Source of the DNA: Azospirillum thiophilum
Lineage (GTDB): Bacteria > Pseudomonadota > Alphaproteobacteria > Azospirillales > Azospirillaceae
Length of the DNA stretch: 64,000 nucleotides
NCBI RefSeq assembly: GCF_001305595.1
Contig: NZ_CP012402.1
Span: 1,261,001 to 1,325,000, forward strand
Direction: 5' to 3'
In this document: positions 46,001-52,498 of the stretch, one piece after another
Layout: each line of letters opens with the position of its first letter
Numbering within the stretch: position 1 is the first letter of the stretch
Made by a program: the position numbers and the translations under genes
The notes under the pieces: generated by a model
The model's database searches: none
What the model was told of the DNA's origin: nothing
Seen by the model: only the letters and a program-made list of their open reading frames with translations

Positions 46001-49000
46001 GGAGGTGATGAAATCGCCCTGCGTGCTGCTGTCGGATGCCGAATCCAGCAACGGCGCGGAGGGCGCGTCGGGTGCAATGGCGTCGATGGTGATGATGAGC
46101 GGGGCCGAGGCGGCTGCCGTGGCGTTGCCGGCGGCGTCGACGACGCGCGCCGTCACCGTGTGTGCGCCGTTGCTCAACGGCGTCTCGATGGAGTAGACGC
46201 CCGAGCCGTTGGCCGTGCCCATTCCGACGAAATTGGCGCCGTCGTAGAGGGACACCACGGCGCCGGCCTCCACCGTGCCGGTGAAGGTGGGCGCGAGCAG
46301 GCGGGTCAGCCCGTCGCCCGTCACTCCGGTGTCCGACGCAAGGGCCAGGACCGGCGCGCCGGGCGCGTCGACGGTCAGGTCGACCGTCACCACCAGGGTG
46401 CCGGCACCGCTGGAGGTGTTGCCACTGGGATCGACTGCGGTGGCGGTGAGGGTGTGCGTGCCCTCGGCAAAGGCTGTTCCGGTGTAGGACCAGGCGCCGC
46501 CGCCATCAGCGACCAGGGTCGCCAGCGGCGTCAGGCTGCCGGACATGCCGTCATAGAGGGTGACGGTGCTGTTCGCCTCGGCCGAGCCGGTCAGCGACAG
46601 GGTCGTGGAATTGGTGATGCGGTCCGTGCTGCTGTAGCCGGTATCCGACGCCGCGGTCAGTGCCAGGCCGCTCGGAGCCGGGGTGGACAGGTCGATGGTG
46701 ACGGTCAGCGCCGCCGAGGCGGCCCCGGTGTTGCCGGCCGCGTCGATGGCCCGCGCCGTCAGCGTGTGCTCGCCTGCGCCGAGCGTGCCTGTCCCGATCG
46801 TCCAGACTCCGCCCGTCGCCACCTGCGTGCCGAGCGCGGTGGCGCCGTCATACAGGATGACGGTGGCGCCGGCTTCCGCCGTTCCGGTGACGGTCTGCGT
46901 GCCGATGTTGGTGACGTTGTCGCGGGCGCCGCTGTCGTCGGCCGGGTCGATCGAAAGCCCGCCCGGAGCGTCGGGCGCGGCGGCGTCGATGGTGACCGCG
47001 AAGGCCGCGGAGGGGTCGCTGGTGTTGCCGACGATGTCGACGAGGCGCGCGGTCAGGCTGTGCGTGCCGCTGCCGAGCGCGGAGCTGGTCACCGACCAGG
47101 TGCCGTCGCCGGCCACGGTGGCCGAACCGACGATGTTGGAACCGTTGTACAGCGAGACGACACCGCCGGCCTCCGCCGTCCCCGTGATGGTCGGAGCCAG
47201 GGTGCTGGTGATCGCGTCGCCGGTCAGGCCGGTGTCGGATCCGGTCGCCAGGGCGAGGCCGGTCGGGGCAGAGGCCGTACGGTCGATGGTGACGGTCAGG
47301 CCGCTGGACGCGGCGCTGGTGTTGCCGGCGATGTCGACCGCCTGAGCGGTGAGGGTATGGTCGCCGGCCGCCAGCGAACCGGTGCTGAGCGACCATATCC
47401 CGCCGTCGGAGACGGTCACGGTGCCGAGCGCCGTGCCCCCGTTGTCGCGATACAGCGTGACGACGCTTCGCGCCTCGGCGGTACCGGTGATGGTGACCGC
47501 CTCGAGATTGGTGATGCGGTCATTGCCGACCGAACCGCTGTCCGATCCGGCTTGCAGCGCCAGCGCCCCCGGCTGACCGGGTGCCGTCGTGTCGATGGTG
47601 ACCGTCAGCCCCGAGGAGGTGAGGACCGTCCCATAGGCGTCGATCCTGGCCTGGAGCGTGTGGGTGCCGTCGGTCGTCAGCGTGCCGGTCGACGCGATGG
47701 TCCAGAGACCGGTACCGGCATCGGCCGTGCCGGTGCCCATCAGCGTCAGGCCGCTGTAGAGGGAGACCGTCGCGCCCGCGAGCGCGGTTCCCGTCAGGGT
47801 CGGCGACACCACGTTGGTGATCCGGTCGTTGGCCACGCCGGAATCGGAGACGAGTTGCAGGCCGCCAGGCGTACCGATACGGCCGGTCACGGACAGCGAT
47901 GTGGATGTGATGGTTTCGTTACCGGCCGCGTCCAGCGCGCGCGCGGTCATCGTATAGGTTCCGCCGCCGAGTTCCGGCGTGGTGATCGTCCACAGGCCGT
48001 CACCGCCGACGGTCGCGATCCCGAGCACCGCCGCCCCGAGGGAGGAGCCGTCATACAGCGTCACGACGCTGTTGGCCTCGGCGGTACCCGAAAGGATCGG
48101 GGTGAACTGGCCCGAAGGCCCGGCCGTATCCGCCGTCGGCGCCGACAATCCCGGTCCGGTGCGGTCGATGCTGATGACCAGGCCGGCGGACAATTGGCTG
48201 GTGTTGCCGGCCACGTCCACGGCATCGGCGGTCAGGGTGTGGGCGCCCTCGGTAAGGCCGGCGATCGTGGCAGACCAGTTGCCGGAGCCGTCGGCCGTCG
48301 CGCTGGCGGTCGAACCGCCGCCATACAGCGTGATCGTGGCGCCGGCCTCGGCCGTGCCGGTGATCGTCGGGGCGGACGCGTTGGTCAGGGCGTCGCTCAG
48401 GCTGCCGCTGTTCGTGGCGCCGCTCAGCGCCAAACCGCCAGGGGTGGCGGAGGTCTGGTCGATCGTGATGGTGAAGGCGGCGGAGGCGGCGCCGGTGTTG
48501 CCGGCGGTGTCCACCGCCCGCGTGGTCAGCGTGTGCGCCCCCTCCCCCAGGCTGGAGGAGATGACCGTCCAGGCGCCGGAAAGGTCTGCCGTGCCCGTTC
48601 CGAGCAGGGTGCCGCCCTCATACAGCCGCACGGTGCTGCCGGCCTCGGCCGTGCCCGCGATCACCGGGGCCGTCACCTGGGTCCGGTTGTCGCCCGGCGT
48701 GCCGCTGTCCGAATTCAGCGCGAGCGCACCCGGCGCGTTCGGTGCCGTCAGGTCGACGGTGACGGTGACGCCGCCGCTCGCGACGGAGGTGTTGCCGGCC
48801 AGATCGACGGCGCGGGCGGTCAGGGTATGGATGTCGCCGGTCAGCGCGGAGGACGCGACCGTCCAGTTGCCGTCGGCCCCCGCCGTGGCCTGGCCAAGCA
48901 GGGTCGAGCCTTCATAGAGAAGGATGATGCTGGAGGCCTCGGCCGAGCCCGTGACCGAGGGCGTCGCGAGGTTCGTCCTCGCGTCGCCGGTGACGCCGGT

Positions 49001-51913
49001 ATCCGACGCAAGCGCCAGAGCCAAGCCGGTTGGAGCGGCGGCGCTCGTGTCTACCGTGACCGTGAAGGCTGCGGAGGACAGGCTGGTGTTGCCTGCGGCG
49101 TCGACGGCCTGGGCCGTCAGCGTGTGCGCACCGGCGGCAAGGCCGCTGGTCGCGATTTCCCAATTGCCCTGGCCGTTGGCCGTCACCGTGCCGAGCGCCA
49201 GGGCGCCGTCGTAGAGCGTCACGCTGCTGCCGGCCGCCGCGGTGCCGGTGACGGTGGGCGCGGTGAGATTGGTGAGGCCGTCCGACGTGCTGCGGCCGCT
49301 GTCGGTGGCGGCGGTCAGCCTCAGGCCGCCCGGCGCGTCCGCCGTGCTGTCGATGGTGACGTTCAGAGTCCCCACGCCGTCCCGCGTGTTGCCTGCCGCA
49401 TCGCGCGAGCGGGTGGCGAAGGACCAGTCGCCATCCGCGAAGACGGTGCCGGCCGTCACGGTCCAGGCGCCGGTACCGTCGGCGGTGCCCGTTCCCACCA
49501 CGCTGCCGGAAACCAGAAGATCGATGACGCTGTTCGCCTCGGCCGTGCCGGTGAAGGTCGGCGTCTTGACGTTCGTCAGCCGGTCGGAGGAGGAACTGCC
49601 GCTGTCCGACGCCGCCGTCAGCGACGGGGCGGAGGGGGCGACCGGCGGCGTGGTGTCGATGGTGATGGTGAACGGGCTCGAGGCGGTGCTGCTGTTGCCC
49701 GCCAGATCGACCGCGCGCGCGGTGAGGGTGTGTGCGCCTTCGCCCAGCGCGCCCAGCGTCAGCTGCCAGACGCCGCTCCCGTCGGCGGTCGCGCTGCCGA
49801 GAAGATTGCTGGAGTCCTTGTACAGGCTTACGACGGAGTTCGCCTCCGCCGTGCCGACGATGACCGGGGTGTTGACGTTGGTCAGGTTGTCGCCGAGCGT
49901 CCCGGTATCGCTCGCCGTCGCCAGCGCCACACCGGTGGGGGCCGCCACCGCGGTGTCCACCGTGAGCGTGAGGCCGGCAGAGGCCGCGCTCGTGTTGCCG
50001 GCGGTGTCCACCGCGCGGGCGGTCAGGGTGTGGCCGCCCTCGGAAACCGCCGACGTGGAGATCGACCAGGCGCCGACGCCGTTGGCGGTCGTCGTTCCGA
50101 CGCTCGCACCGTCGAGATAGAGGGTGACCGTGCTTCCGGCCTCCGCCGTGCCCGTCACGGTCGGCGCCGTGATGTTGGTGATGCCGTCAGAGGACGAGCG
50201 GCCGCTGTCCGACCCCGGCGTGTAGGACAGGGTCGGCGCGGTCGGCGCCGTCGCGTCGATGGTCAGCAGCAGCCCGCCCGACGCCTCGCTCTCCATGCCG
50301 GAGGAGACGGTTTTCGCCGTCATCGTCCAGGTGCCGTCGGCGAGCGCCGTGGTCGCCGTGATCGTCCACTGGCCGGATCCGTCGGCGGTTCCGCTGCCCA
50401 GCGCGGTGCCGTTGCCATAGAGATTGACGACGCTGCCCGCCGCTGCCGTCCCGGTCAGGGTCGGCAGCGTCGTGTTCGTCTTGAAATCGCCCGGCGTGCC
50501 GCTGTCCGAACCGGGGCTGAGAGTGGGGGCCGATGGCGCGGTCACCGCGACCGGGAACACCAGAACCCGCTCGGTGTTGCCGATCTCGATGGCTTGACCG
50601 CCCACGAAGACGGTATCGATCCCGGACACATAGACGGTGCCCGAGGCTTCCTCGAACCACACCACGTCGTTGCCGGAGCCGCCGATCAGCGTTTCGACCG
50701 CCGACACCGACATGGTCATGCCGTTCACGGCGGCAACGCCGGTCGCGGTCACGACGTCGACACCGGCGCTGCCGACCAGCGTTTCCAGCGCTGCGACCTT
50801 GACCGTGTTGCCGCCGGCGCCCAGCAGCACCGTTTCAGAGCCTGTTTTCCCGATGATCGTCTCGATCGCCCTGACGCTCATCGTGGCGCCTGTATTCCCG
50901 AGCACCATCAGCGCGTCTTCGCCGGCGGTGCCGATCACCGTCTCGAGCGCCTCCACCTGCATGGTGTTGCCGACGGTGTTCCAGGCGATGGGGCCATCGC
51001 CAACGATCGGCGTTCCATCCCGGAACGTCATGGTGACGACGTCCTTGCCGCCACTGCCGATCAGCGTGTTGAGGCTCGCGACCGTGACGGTGGTGCCGAC
51101 ATCCATCAGGATGGCGGTGTTGCGGGAACTGGTTCCACCGACGATGGTGTCGATCATCGACACGGAGACAGTACCGCCGCCCGACCTCAAGTCGATCGAG
51201 CCGGTCTTATAGCCCATCGTGAAGACATCGGTGGCGCTGCTGCCGATCAGCGTCTCGATGAAGCTGGCGCCGATGGTGCTGCCCGTGGAGCCGAGCAGGA
51301 CGGTATCCCCGGCCTTGGAGCCGTTGCCGAGAAAGACCTCGATGCCTTTGACGTAGACGGTGTTGTTGCCGCCAGAGACGGTCGCTATGGCATCCACGCC
51401 TGACGTGCCGATCAGCGTCTCGACCGCCGTCACGACGGTGGTGGTTCCCACCTGGCCGCCGGCGCCGAAATTGATGACGTCCTTGCCGGCGCTGCCGACG
51501 AGCGATTTCAGATAGGCCACCGACATCGTGTTGCCGGCGTTGCTCGTCAGGACGATCAGGTTGGTGCCGCTGCTGGCGCCGATGAAGGTCTCGATCGACT
51601 CCACCGCCATGGTCGTGCCGGTCGATGTGCCGGTGACACGGTCGTTGCCGCCACTGCCGATCAGCGTCTCCAAACCCGAGACGGTGATGGTGTTGCCGCC
51701 CGCGCCCGCCAGTATGATGACGTCCTTGATGACGCTGCCGGGAGAGTTTTTGCCACCGGTGATGTGATCGAGGTTGGTGACCGCAATGGTGTATCCCAGG
51801 GAATTCAACACCGCGCCACGCGTGCCGAACCCCTTGATCCCGGACCAGGACTCCGTTTTGGAGAAAATATAGTCCGAACCAGCGCTCAGGGTCAGAGTAG
51901 AACCGGCAGGCAT
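37097..51913 (-). CDS. Giant RTX adhesin with about 39 Ig-like repeats (about 4938 residues)
   Basis: One continuous - strand frame. The frame opens at a GTG at 51925; the ATG at 51913 has GGGGA five bases upstream, so I use it. In order: about 450 residues of repeated V-x-ETLIG-x2-G-x-D units; about 39 Ig-like repeats of some 95 residues (pattern SDSG-x3-D, TPTITGTAEA, VTLYDG, TADGSGAW, HTLTARAVDAAGNTS); a SwmB-like domain; a ten-proline linker; a Thr-rich segment; about six RTX nonapeptides (GGGGDDTI, YGDAGNDLVFGG); and four NPDV repeats at the C-terminus. There is no N-terminal signal. RTX repeats near the C-terminus indicate type I secretion and calcium-dependent folding, so it should be a surface adhesin or biofilm protein. 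No secretion genes are nearby. Confidence 0.9.
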   Translation of the reverse strand: MPAGSTLTLSAGSDYIFSKTESWSGIKGFGTRGAVLNSLGYTIAVTNLDHITGGKNSPGSVIKDVIILAGAGGNTITVSGLETLIGSGGNDRVTGTSTGTTMAVESIETFIGASSGTNLIVLTSNAGNTMSVAYLKSLVGSAGKDVINFGAGGQVGTTTVVTAVETLIGTSGVDAIATVSGGNNTVYVKGIEVFLGNGSKAGDTVLLGSTGSTIGASFIETLIGSSATDVFTMGYKTGSIDLRSGGGTVSVSMIDTIVGGTSSRNTAILMDVGTTVTVASLNTLIGSGGKDVVTMTFRDGTPIVGDGPIAWNTVGNTMQVEALETVIGTAGEDALMVLGNTGATMSVRAIETIIGKTGSETVLLGAGGNTVKVAALETLVGSAGVDVVTATGVAAVNGMTMSVSAVETLIGGSGNDVVWFEEASGTVYVSGIDTVFVGGQAIEIGNTERVLVFPVAVTAPSAPTLSPGSDSGTPGDFKTNTTLPTLTGTAAAGSVVNLYGNGTALGSGTADGSGQWTITATTALADGTWTMTAKTVSSGMESEASGGLLLTIDATAPTAPTLSYTPGSDSGRSSSDGITNITAPTVTGTAEAGSTVTLYLDGASVGTTTANGVGAWSISTSAVSEGGHTLTARAVDTAGNTSAASAGLTLTVDTAVAAPTGVALATASDTGTLGDNLTNVNTPVIVGTAEANSVVSLYKDSSNLLGSATADGSGVWQLTLGALGEGAHTLTARAVDLAGNSSTASSPFTITIDTTPPVAPSAPSLTAASDSGSSSSDRLTNVKTPTFTGTAEANSVIDLLVSGSVVGTGTADGTGAWTVTAGTVFADGDWSFATRSRDAAGNTRDGVGTLNVTIDSTADAPGGLRLTAATDSGRSTSDGLTNLTAPTVTGTAAAGSSVTLYDGALALGTVTANGQGNWEIATSGLAAGAHTLTAQAVDAAGNTSLSSAAFTVTVDTSAAAPTGLALALASDTGVTGDARTNLATPSVTGSAEASSIILLYEGSTLLGQATAGADGNWTVASSALTGDIHTLTARAVDLAGNTSVASGGVTVTVDLTAPNAPGALALNSDSGTPGDNRTQVTAPVIAGTAEAGSTVRLYEGGTLLGTGTADLSGAWTVISSSLGEGAHTLTTRAVDTAGNTGAASAAFTITIDQTSATPGGLALSGATNSGSLSDALTNASAPTITGTAEAGATITLYGGGSTASATADGSGNWSATIAGLTEGAHTLTADAVDVAGNTSQLSAGLVISIDRTGPGLSAPTADTAGPSGQFTPILSGTAEANSVVTLYDGSSLGAAVLGIATVGGDGLWTITTPELGGGTYTMTARALDAAGNETITSTSLSVTGRIGTPGGLQLVSDSGVANDRITNVVSPTLTGTALAGATVSLYSGLTLMGTGTADAGTGLWTIASTGTLTTDGTHTLQARIDAYGTVLTSSGLTVTIDTTAPGQPGALALQAGSDSGSVGNDRITNLEAVTITGTAEARSVVTLYRDNGGTALGTVTVSDGGIWSLSTGSLAAGDHTLTAQAVDIAGNTSAASSGLTVTIDRTASAPTGLALATGSDTGLTGDAITSTLAPTITGTAEAGGVVSLYNGSNIVGSATVAGDGTWSVTSSALGSGTHSLTARLVDIVGNTSDPSAAFAVTIDAAAPDAPGGLSIDPADDSGARDNVTNIGTQTVTGTAEAGATVILYDGATALGTQVATGGVWTIGTGTLGAGEHTLTARAIDAAGNTGAASAALTVTIDLSTPAPSGLALTAASDTGYSSTDRITNSTTLSLTGSAEANSTVTLYDGMSGSLTPLATLVADGGGAWSYTGTAFAEGTHTLTATAVDPSGNTSSGAGTLVVTVDLTVDAPGAPVLALASDTGVTGDGLTRLLAPTFTGTVEAGAVVSLYDGANFVGMGTANGSGVYSIETPLSNGAHTVTARVVDAAGNATAAASAPLIITIDAIAPDAPSAPLLDSASDSSTQGDFITSDATPTVTGTAEALSIVHLYSGGASVGMATADGTGAWTITAGSLSDGANTLTVRAVDAAGNTSSASGQLLLTIDTTPPTPGGLALTAATDSGRVGNDAVTSVTAPVITGTAQAGSIITLYYPDGTTVLGGATADSLGQWSVASPTLGEGLYTLSAHAVDPAGNTALVSAALIVNIDLTVLPSSAPSLTAGSDTGLTGDLLTRDTTPTVSGSAEALSVITLYDGATLVGTGTADGSGNWTVTTGTLINGDHTLVARVTDLAGNNTAAASGPLIVTIDTENVTMSNLALAAGDDTGESASDGLTKLATPTIVGTAESFSVVTLYEGNVSVGSATADANGAFSLTTNALSEGSHSLTALSVDRAGNTSTVSSNLVLSVDLSTPQPSLLMAVASDSGVSNSDRITNISILPLSGTAEANSTIVLYDGPTAFGTVQADSLGNWSLLSPSLSAGSHSLTAQATDLAGNSSTSTALVVTIDTAAAMPSLDLSAASDTGVTGDRLTNDSTPDITGTTEAGGFVSLYEGSTLRGTTTADGTGLWTITSGQMGNGTHTLTARGMDAAGNTSDLSSAVVITIDTVVPNAPTGVTLAPSSDSGASNTDRLTNIATPTLSGSAEANSTVTLYSGATAVGTATAGGNGGWTVTTASLADGVNTLTVTAADAAGNTSAASSPLTVTIDTTAAAPGTPVLDAAYDSGSSSADGVTNIVNPTISGTGEAGSVVTLYDGGVSYGSATVNGLGVWSIATGTLVPGTRTLTASAVDRAGNSSVASAGLVITIDTSAAAPGTPTLAVDSGISNTDRLINTGSPTLTGTAEANGLVRLYDGSSLIGSGTADGSGAWTIAASGLGAGAHTLSARMVDAAGNTSDPSTTLTITVDTTAPGAPGTPVLSVGSNSGSTADLVTSAFTPTITGSAEANSIVMLYDGLTALGTVTANGSGAWSIATPSLADGLHTLSAVALDPAGNTSAASAALTVTIDTTAAAPTALALAAASDTGLAGDNLTSATTPTITGRAEAGSVVTLLEGSTPLGTATADSKGAWSITTTALAGGTGTAHSLFATIVDVAGNTSTASVALNFTIDTVPDAVSIELAQLSDTGSSNSDRITSDTMPTLSGIVGTDNAGTLGPGRTVIITSAFDGGSAQAIGTVVANATTGAWSFTPSGSLAAGVYNFGVSSFDNAGNPGVNGVTVTIDLTADKPGGLALATGSDSGRDTTDNKTNVTTPTIAGTAEAGSIVTLYDNGASVGTVTASGLGTWSFTTPTRADGTHTFTARAVDVTNNTSDLSDELIVTISTQAAAPGGLDLTTDSGSSATDDRTNVASPTIRGTAEASNIVMLYDGGAMVGMSTAGVDGNWTVQAIGLGDGTHTLTATTVDQFGTTSVASAALLVTIDTAAPQPSSLVLTAGSNSGSTADLVTNSATPVLSGTAEPGSVVTLYDGATLLNTTTSDGAGAWTMSSTSLSAGTHSLTVISQDVAGNTGAASAPLVITIDLASTTPSGLGLGTGSDSGAATNDRITNVATPTVLGMAEANSVVTLHDDVSGQDVGTATADGSGIWSIAVASTLADGTHSLTATAVDVAGNTSAAGVIVVTIDTTAAVPTTPVLTAGSDLGSSNSDRLTADSTPTVSGSAEANSIITLYDGGVFVGLGTAGSDGQWSVTAGALTEGEHTLTVRATDVAGNTSDASGGLVVTIDVTTAVRSIMQASGSAEANSVVTLYEGVNLAGEGITLFGTVTADGNGHWTLTASDLGVADRTLTAVAPGANSGTASPSASPLVTIDLVTPVRSMLLTQASDTGAERNDLLTTDTTPTLIGMVEADSVVTLYDGNSVVGTTTADGSGAWTITSATLGSGLRQLSVTAVDKAGNTATSASGLAVTIDTTAPSAPGLPVLSSDSNSGYLNNLVTNVRQPVLTGNAEANAHILLFANGTLVGETDADASGNWSGSTSTLTVGSQAMTVMAVDAAGNTSSASSALTLTITPESTAPTSMDLAPASDSGVSADRLTNDRTPTIIGSAVANSVVTLYDYITVVGTGTADGSGLWSITAGSLTGSSYTFTATALDPDGVESPLSAPFVFSIDTTAPTAPTGLDLADDSDTLTNDATPPITGTAEAGSTVLLYDGSTLVGSATAGGGGVWTVSPSSALSDAAHSLTVRAVDAAGNTSAASSVLVVTVDTVAAAPGALDLTTDSGASSTDNLTNVATPTIVGTAEAGNRVVLYDGDTALGTAVAGGGGLWTVAAASLSDAMRTLTAKAFDDAGNTSAASGGLIVTIDTAAAAPTGLHLADDPDTLTNDPTPAIAGTAEAGSTIVLYEGALALGTVTADSSTGAWSLSPASLGEGAHTLTATAVDLAGNSSSASSALIVTVDTVAPTLLAALSVNSAVLTLTFAEAVSLAAAPHQTTGMSVLVDGTARAILAAAGTGSNTVTLTLESAVSHGQTVTFSYDPALTGSALSDEAGNEMASLVGQAIVNATPSPPPPPPPPPPAPTTVVDGVPLTTTTGTDTMGRTTESVVIASVTENRTETDTKTSLADVPLAGTAADPVLQASLPVGVGMTSTGVTSGMTLGELSAAFSSQLGTLGIDAPSSSTVPNAGLTQLLPSTTTVTLRSVTPTVASGVSPTAPITITGTAPAGQASAVLLDARSLPAGMVVNLQNVDYAVITGAVTVGGGAGSNVAIGDSANQTIILGVDDDTLRGGGGDDTIGSREGRDLLYGDAGNDLVFGGLGYDRLQGGTGNDTLRGDEGVDAVRIEANFADVVLARGAYAELTMTSGVLGIDSLQGVELLRFDDRVELVDAPDAPITKFGMGLFSEVSYLAANPDVAQAVARGDFASGLQHYQTHGFAEPRLGVVSLDERFYLAQNPDVAAAVARGELASGLQHYMAFGAKEGRDPNALFDEAWYLERNPDVAAALQAGVFDNGYEHYEIYGWKEGRTPSAWMDTSAYLRDNPDVAIAGIDPLSHFLDFGYREGRTIRAVDTGLWLS
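37110..37632 (-). repeat. Four NPDV repeats at the adhesin C-terminus
   Basis: Four units of about 38-45 residues share Y-L-x2-NPDV-A, then G-x2-HY/F-x3-G-x2-EGR. Three are close copies (YLAANPDVAQAV, YLAQNPDVAAAV, YLERNPDVAAAL). The last (YLRDNPDVAIAG) is divergent and ends in FGYREGRTI. Confidence 0.85.
37800..38005 (-). repeat. RTX calcium-binding nonapeptides of the adhesin
   Basis: About six GGxGxDxLx-type units (for example DDDTLRGGGGDDTI, YGDAGNDLVFGG, LQGGTGNDTLRGDEG). They form a calcium-dependent beta-roll and mark a type I secretion substrate. Confidence 0.88.
38625..50548 (-). repeat. Ig-like repeat array of the adhesin, ending in a SwmB-like domain
   Basis: I count 39 Ig-like units from residue linkers such as TTAPSAP, TVAAAPG and LTAPNAP, each about 95 residues and clearly homologous but diverged from each other. 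The unit near 40850-40945 lacks its first 25-30 residues. The last part (about 38625-38945) is a different, SwmB-like domain with LTLTFAEAVSL and VTFSYDPALTGSAL. Confidence 0.85.
50560..51840 (-). repeat. ETLIG repeat array at the adhesin N-terminus
   Basis: Roughly ten units of 35-50 residues with the core V-x(3)-ETLIGSxGxDVV followed by G-N/T-TM-x-V. Examples are VSGLETLIGSGGNDRVTGTS, VEALETVIGTAGEDALMVLG and VAALETLVGSAGVDVVTATG. The pattern suggests a beta-solenoid or RTX-like roll at the end of the molecule that leaves the ribosome first. Confidence 0.75.
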
Positions 51914-51929
51914 AACAGTCCCCACTTGA

Positions 51930-51950
51930 AAGCTTCCCGGCAGGAAGCTT
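51930..51950 (-). promoter_or_regulatory. Hairpin just upstream of the adhesin start
   Basis: AAGCTTCC, 5-nt loop, GGAAGCTT: a perfect 8-bp stem in the leader mRNA. It ends about 16 nt before the ATG at 51913 and contains the GGGAAG that could serve the alternative GTG start at 51925. It could influence translation initiation. Confidence 0.45.
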
Positions 51951-51988
51951 GACGATCACGACTTCAAGACATGCATCGCGCGAAAAGA

Positions 51989-52038
51989 TCCGTCCTTTGG
52001 CGTAGTCCGGAGTCGTTTAATTTTTCCCAAAGGACGGA
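51989..52038 (-). promoter_or_regulatory. 12-bp inverted repeat in the adhesin promoter region
   Basis: TCCGTCCTTTGG (51989-52000) and CCAAAGGACGGA (52027-52038) are exact reverse complements, 26 bases apart. A further half-site CCCAAAGGA occurs at 52063-52071. The set lies 75-160 bases upstream of the start codon and looks like an operator with three half-sites. Confidence 0.5.
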
Positions 52039-52071
52039 CCGTAGCAACCCTAAGAGGCGGCGCCCAAAGGA

Positions 52072-52498
52072 GTCCAGGCTTAAAGTCGGTCGATTTGTGA
52101 CAATAAACTATATTAACGATTCATTAATGCATATTAACAAATATTAAAGAATGGATTCAATGGATCGGAACACAATAAAACTTCCCATCAGATTGCGACC
52201 TCTTGATTGAAGAATTGTATAGTCTATATTTTTTTTCAAGCGGGCAGGCGCGGACATGGGAGCAAGGAGGGAGTAACGTCTGCACCAAGCTGGCCAACAG
52301 GGCCGATCTACATCGTCCGGTTAGAGGGAAAGCGAGCAATACAGGAAGCGACCCGGCTCACAGCACACAACCCCGAAATGTGGCTCTATACTGTCCACAT
52401 CAAGAAAAGCCGGCCGCTCCGGTGCATGTCTCGGCAAGGATTTGCGCCGGTGATCGAGGAGCTGGCCTTCGATGGCGCACCATCGAGCGCCATCGGGA
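52072..52498. other. AT-rich promoter region and gene-free stretch
   Basis: Bases 52080-52240 are strongly AT-rich against a GC-rich background. On the - strand they include TTGTTA and, 19 bases on, TAATAT, a weak sigma70-like pair for the adhesin. The remainder to 52498 has no supported gene; short open frames there run into the glycosyltransferase gene on the wrong strand or frame. Confidence 0.45.
52471..52494 (-). terminator. Hairpin after the TPR-GT41 gene
   Basis: GATGGCGC (52471-52478) and GCGCCATC (52487-52494) form a perfect 8-bp stem with an 8-nt loop, four bases after the stop codon. There is no U-run, so the call is tentative. Confidence 0.4.

Noticed and set aside
37025..51403. 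A + strand open frame of 4792 codons opposite the adhesin gene
   Set aside because: It is in exact codon register with the adhesin gene, its product is low-complexity (Arg, Gly, Asp, Val, Ala) with no domain, and it is explained by absence of TTA/CTA/TCA codons in the real gene.
37097..51913. Type V (autotransporter) or Sec-dependent adhesin
   Set aside because: There is no N-terminal signal peptide and no C-terminal beta-barrel. RTX repeats near the C-terminus favour type I secretion.
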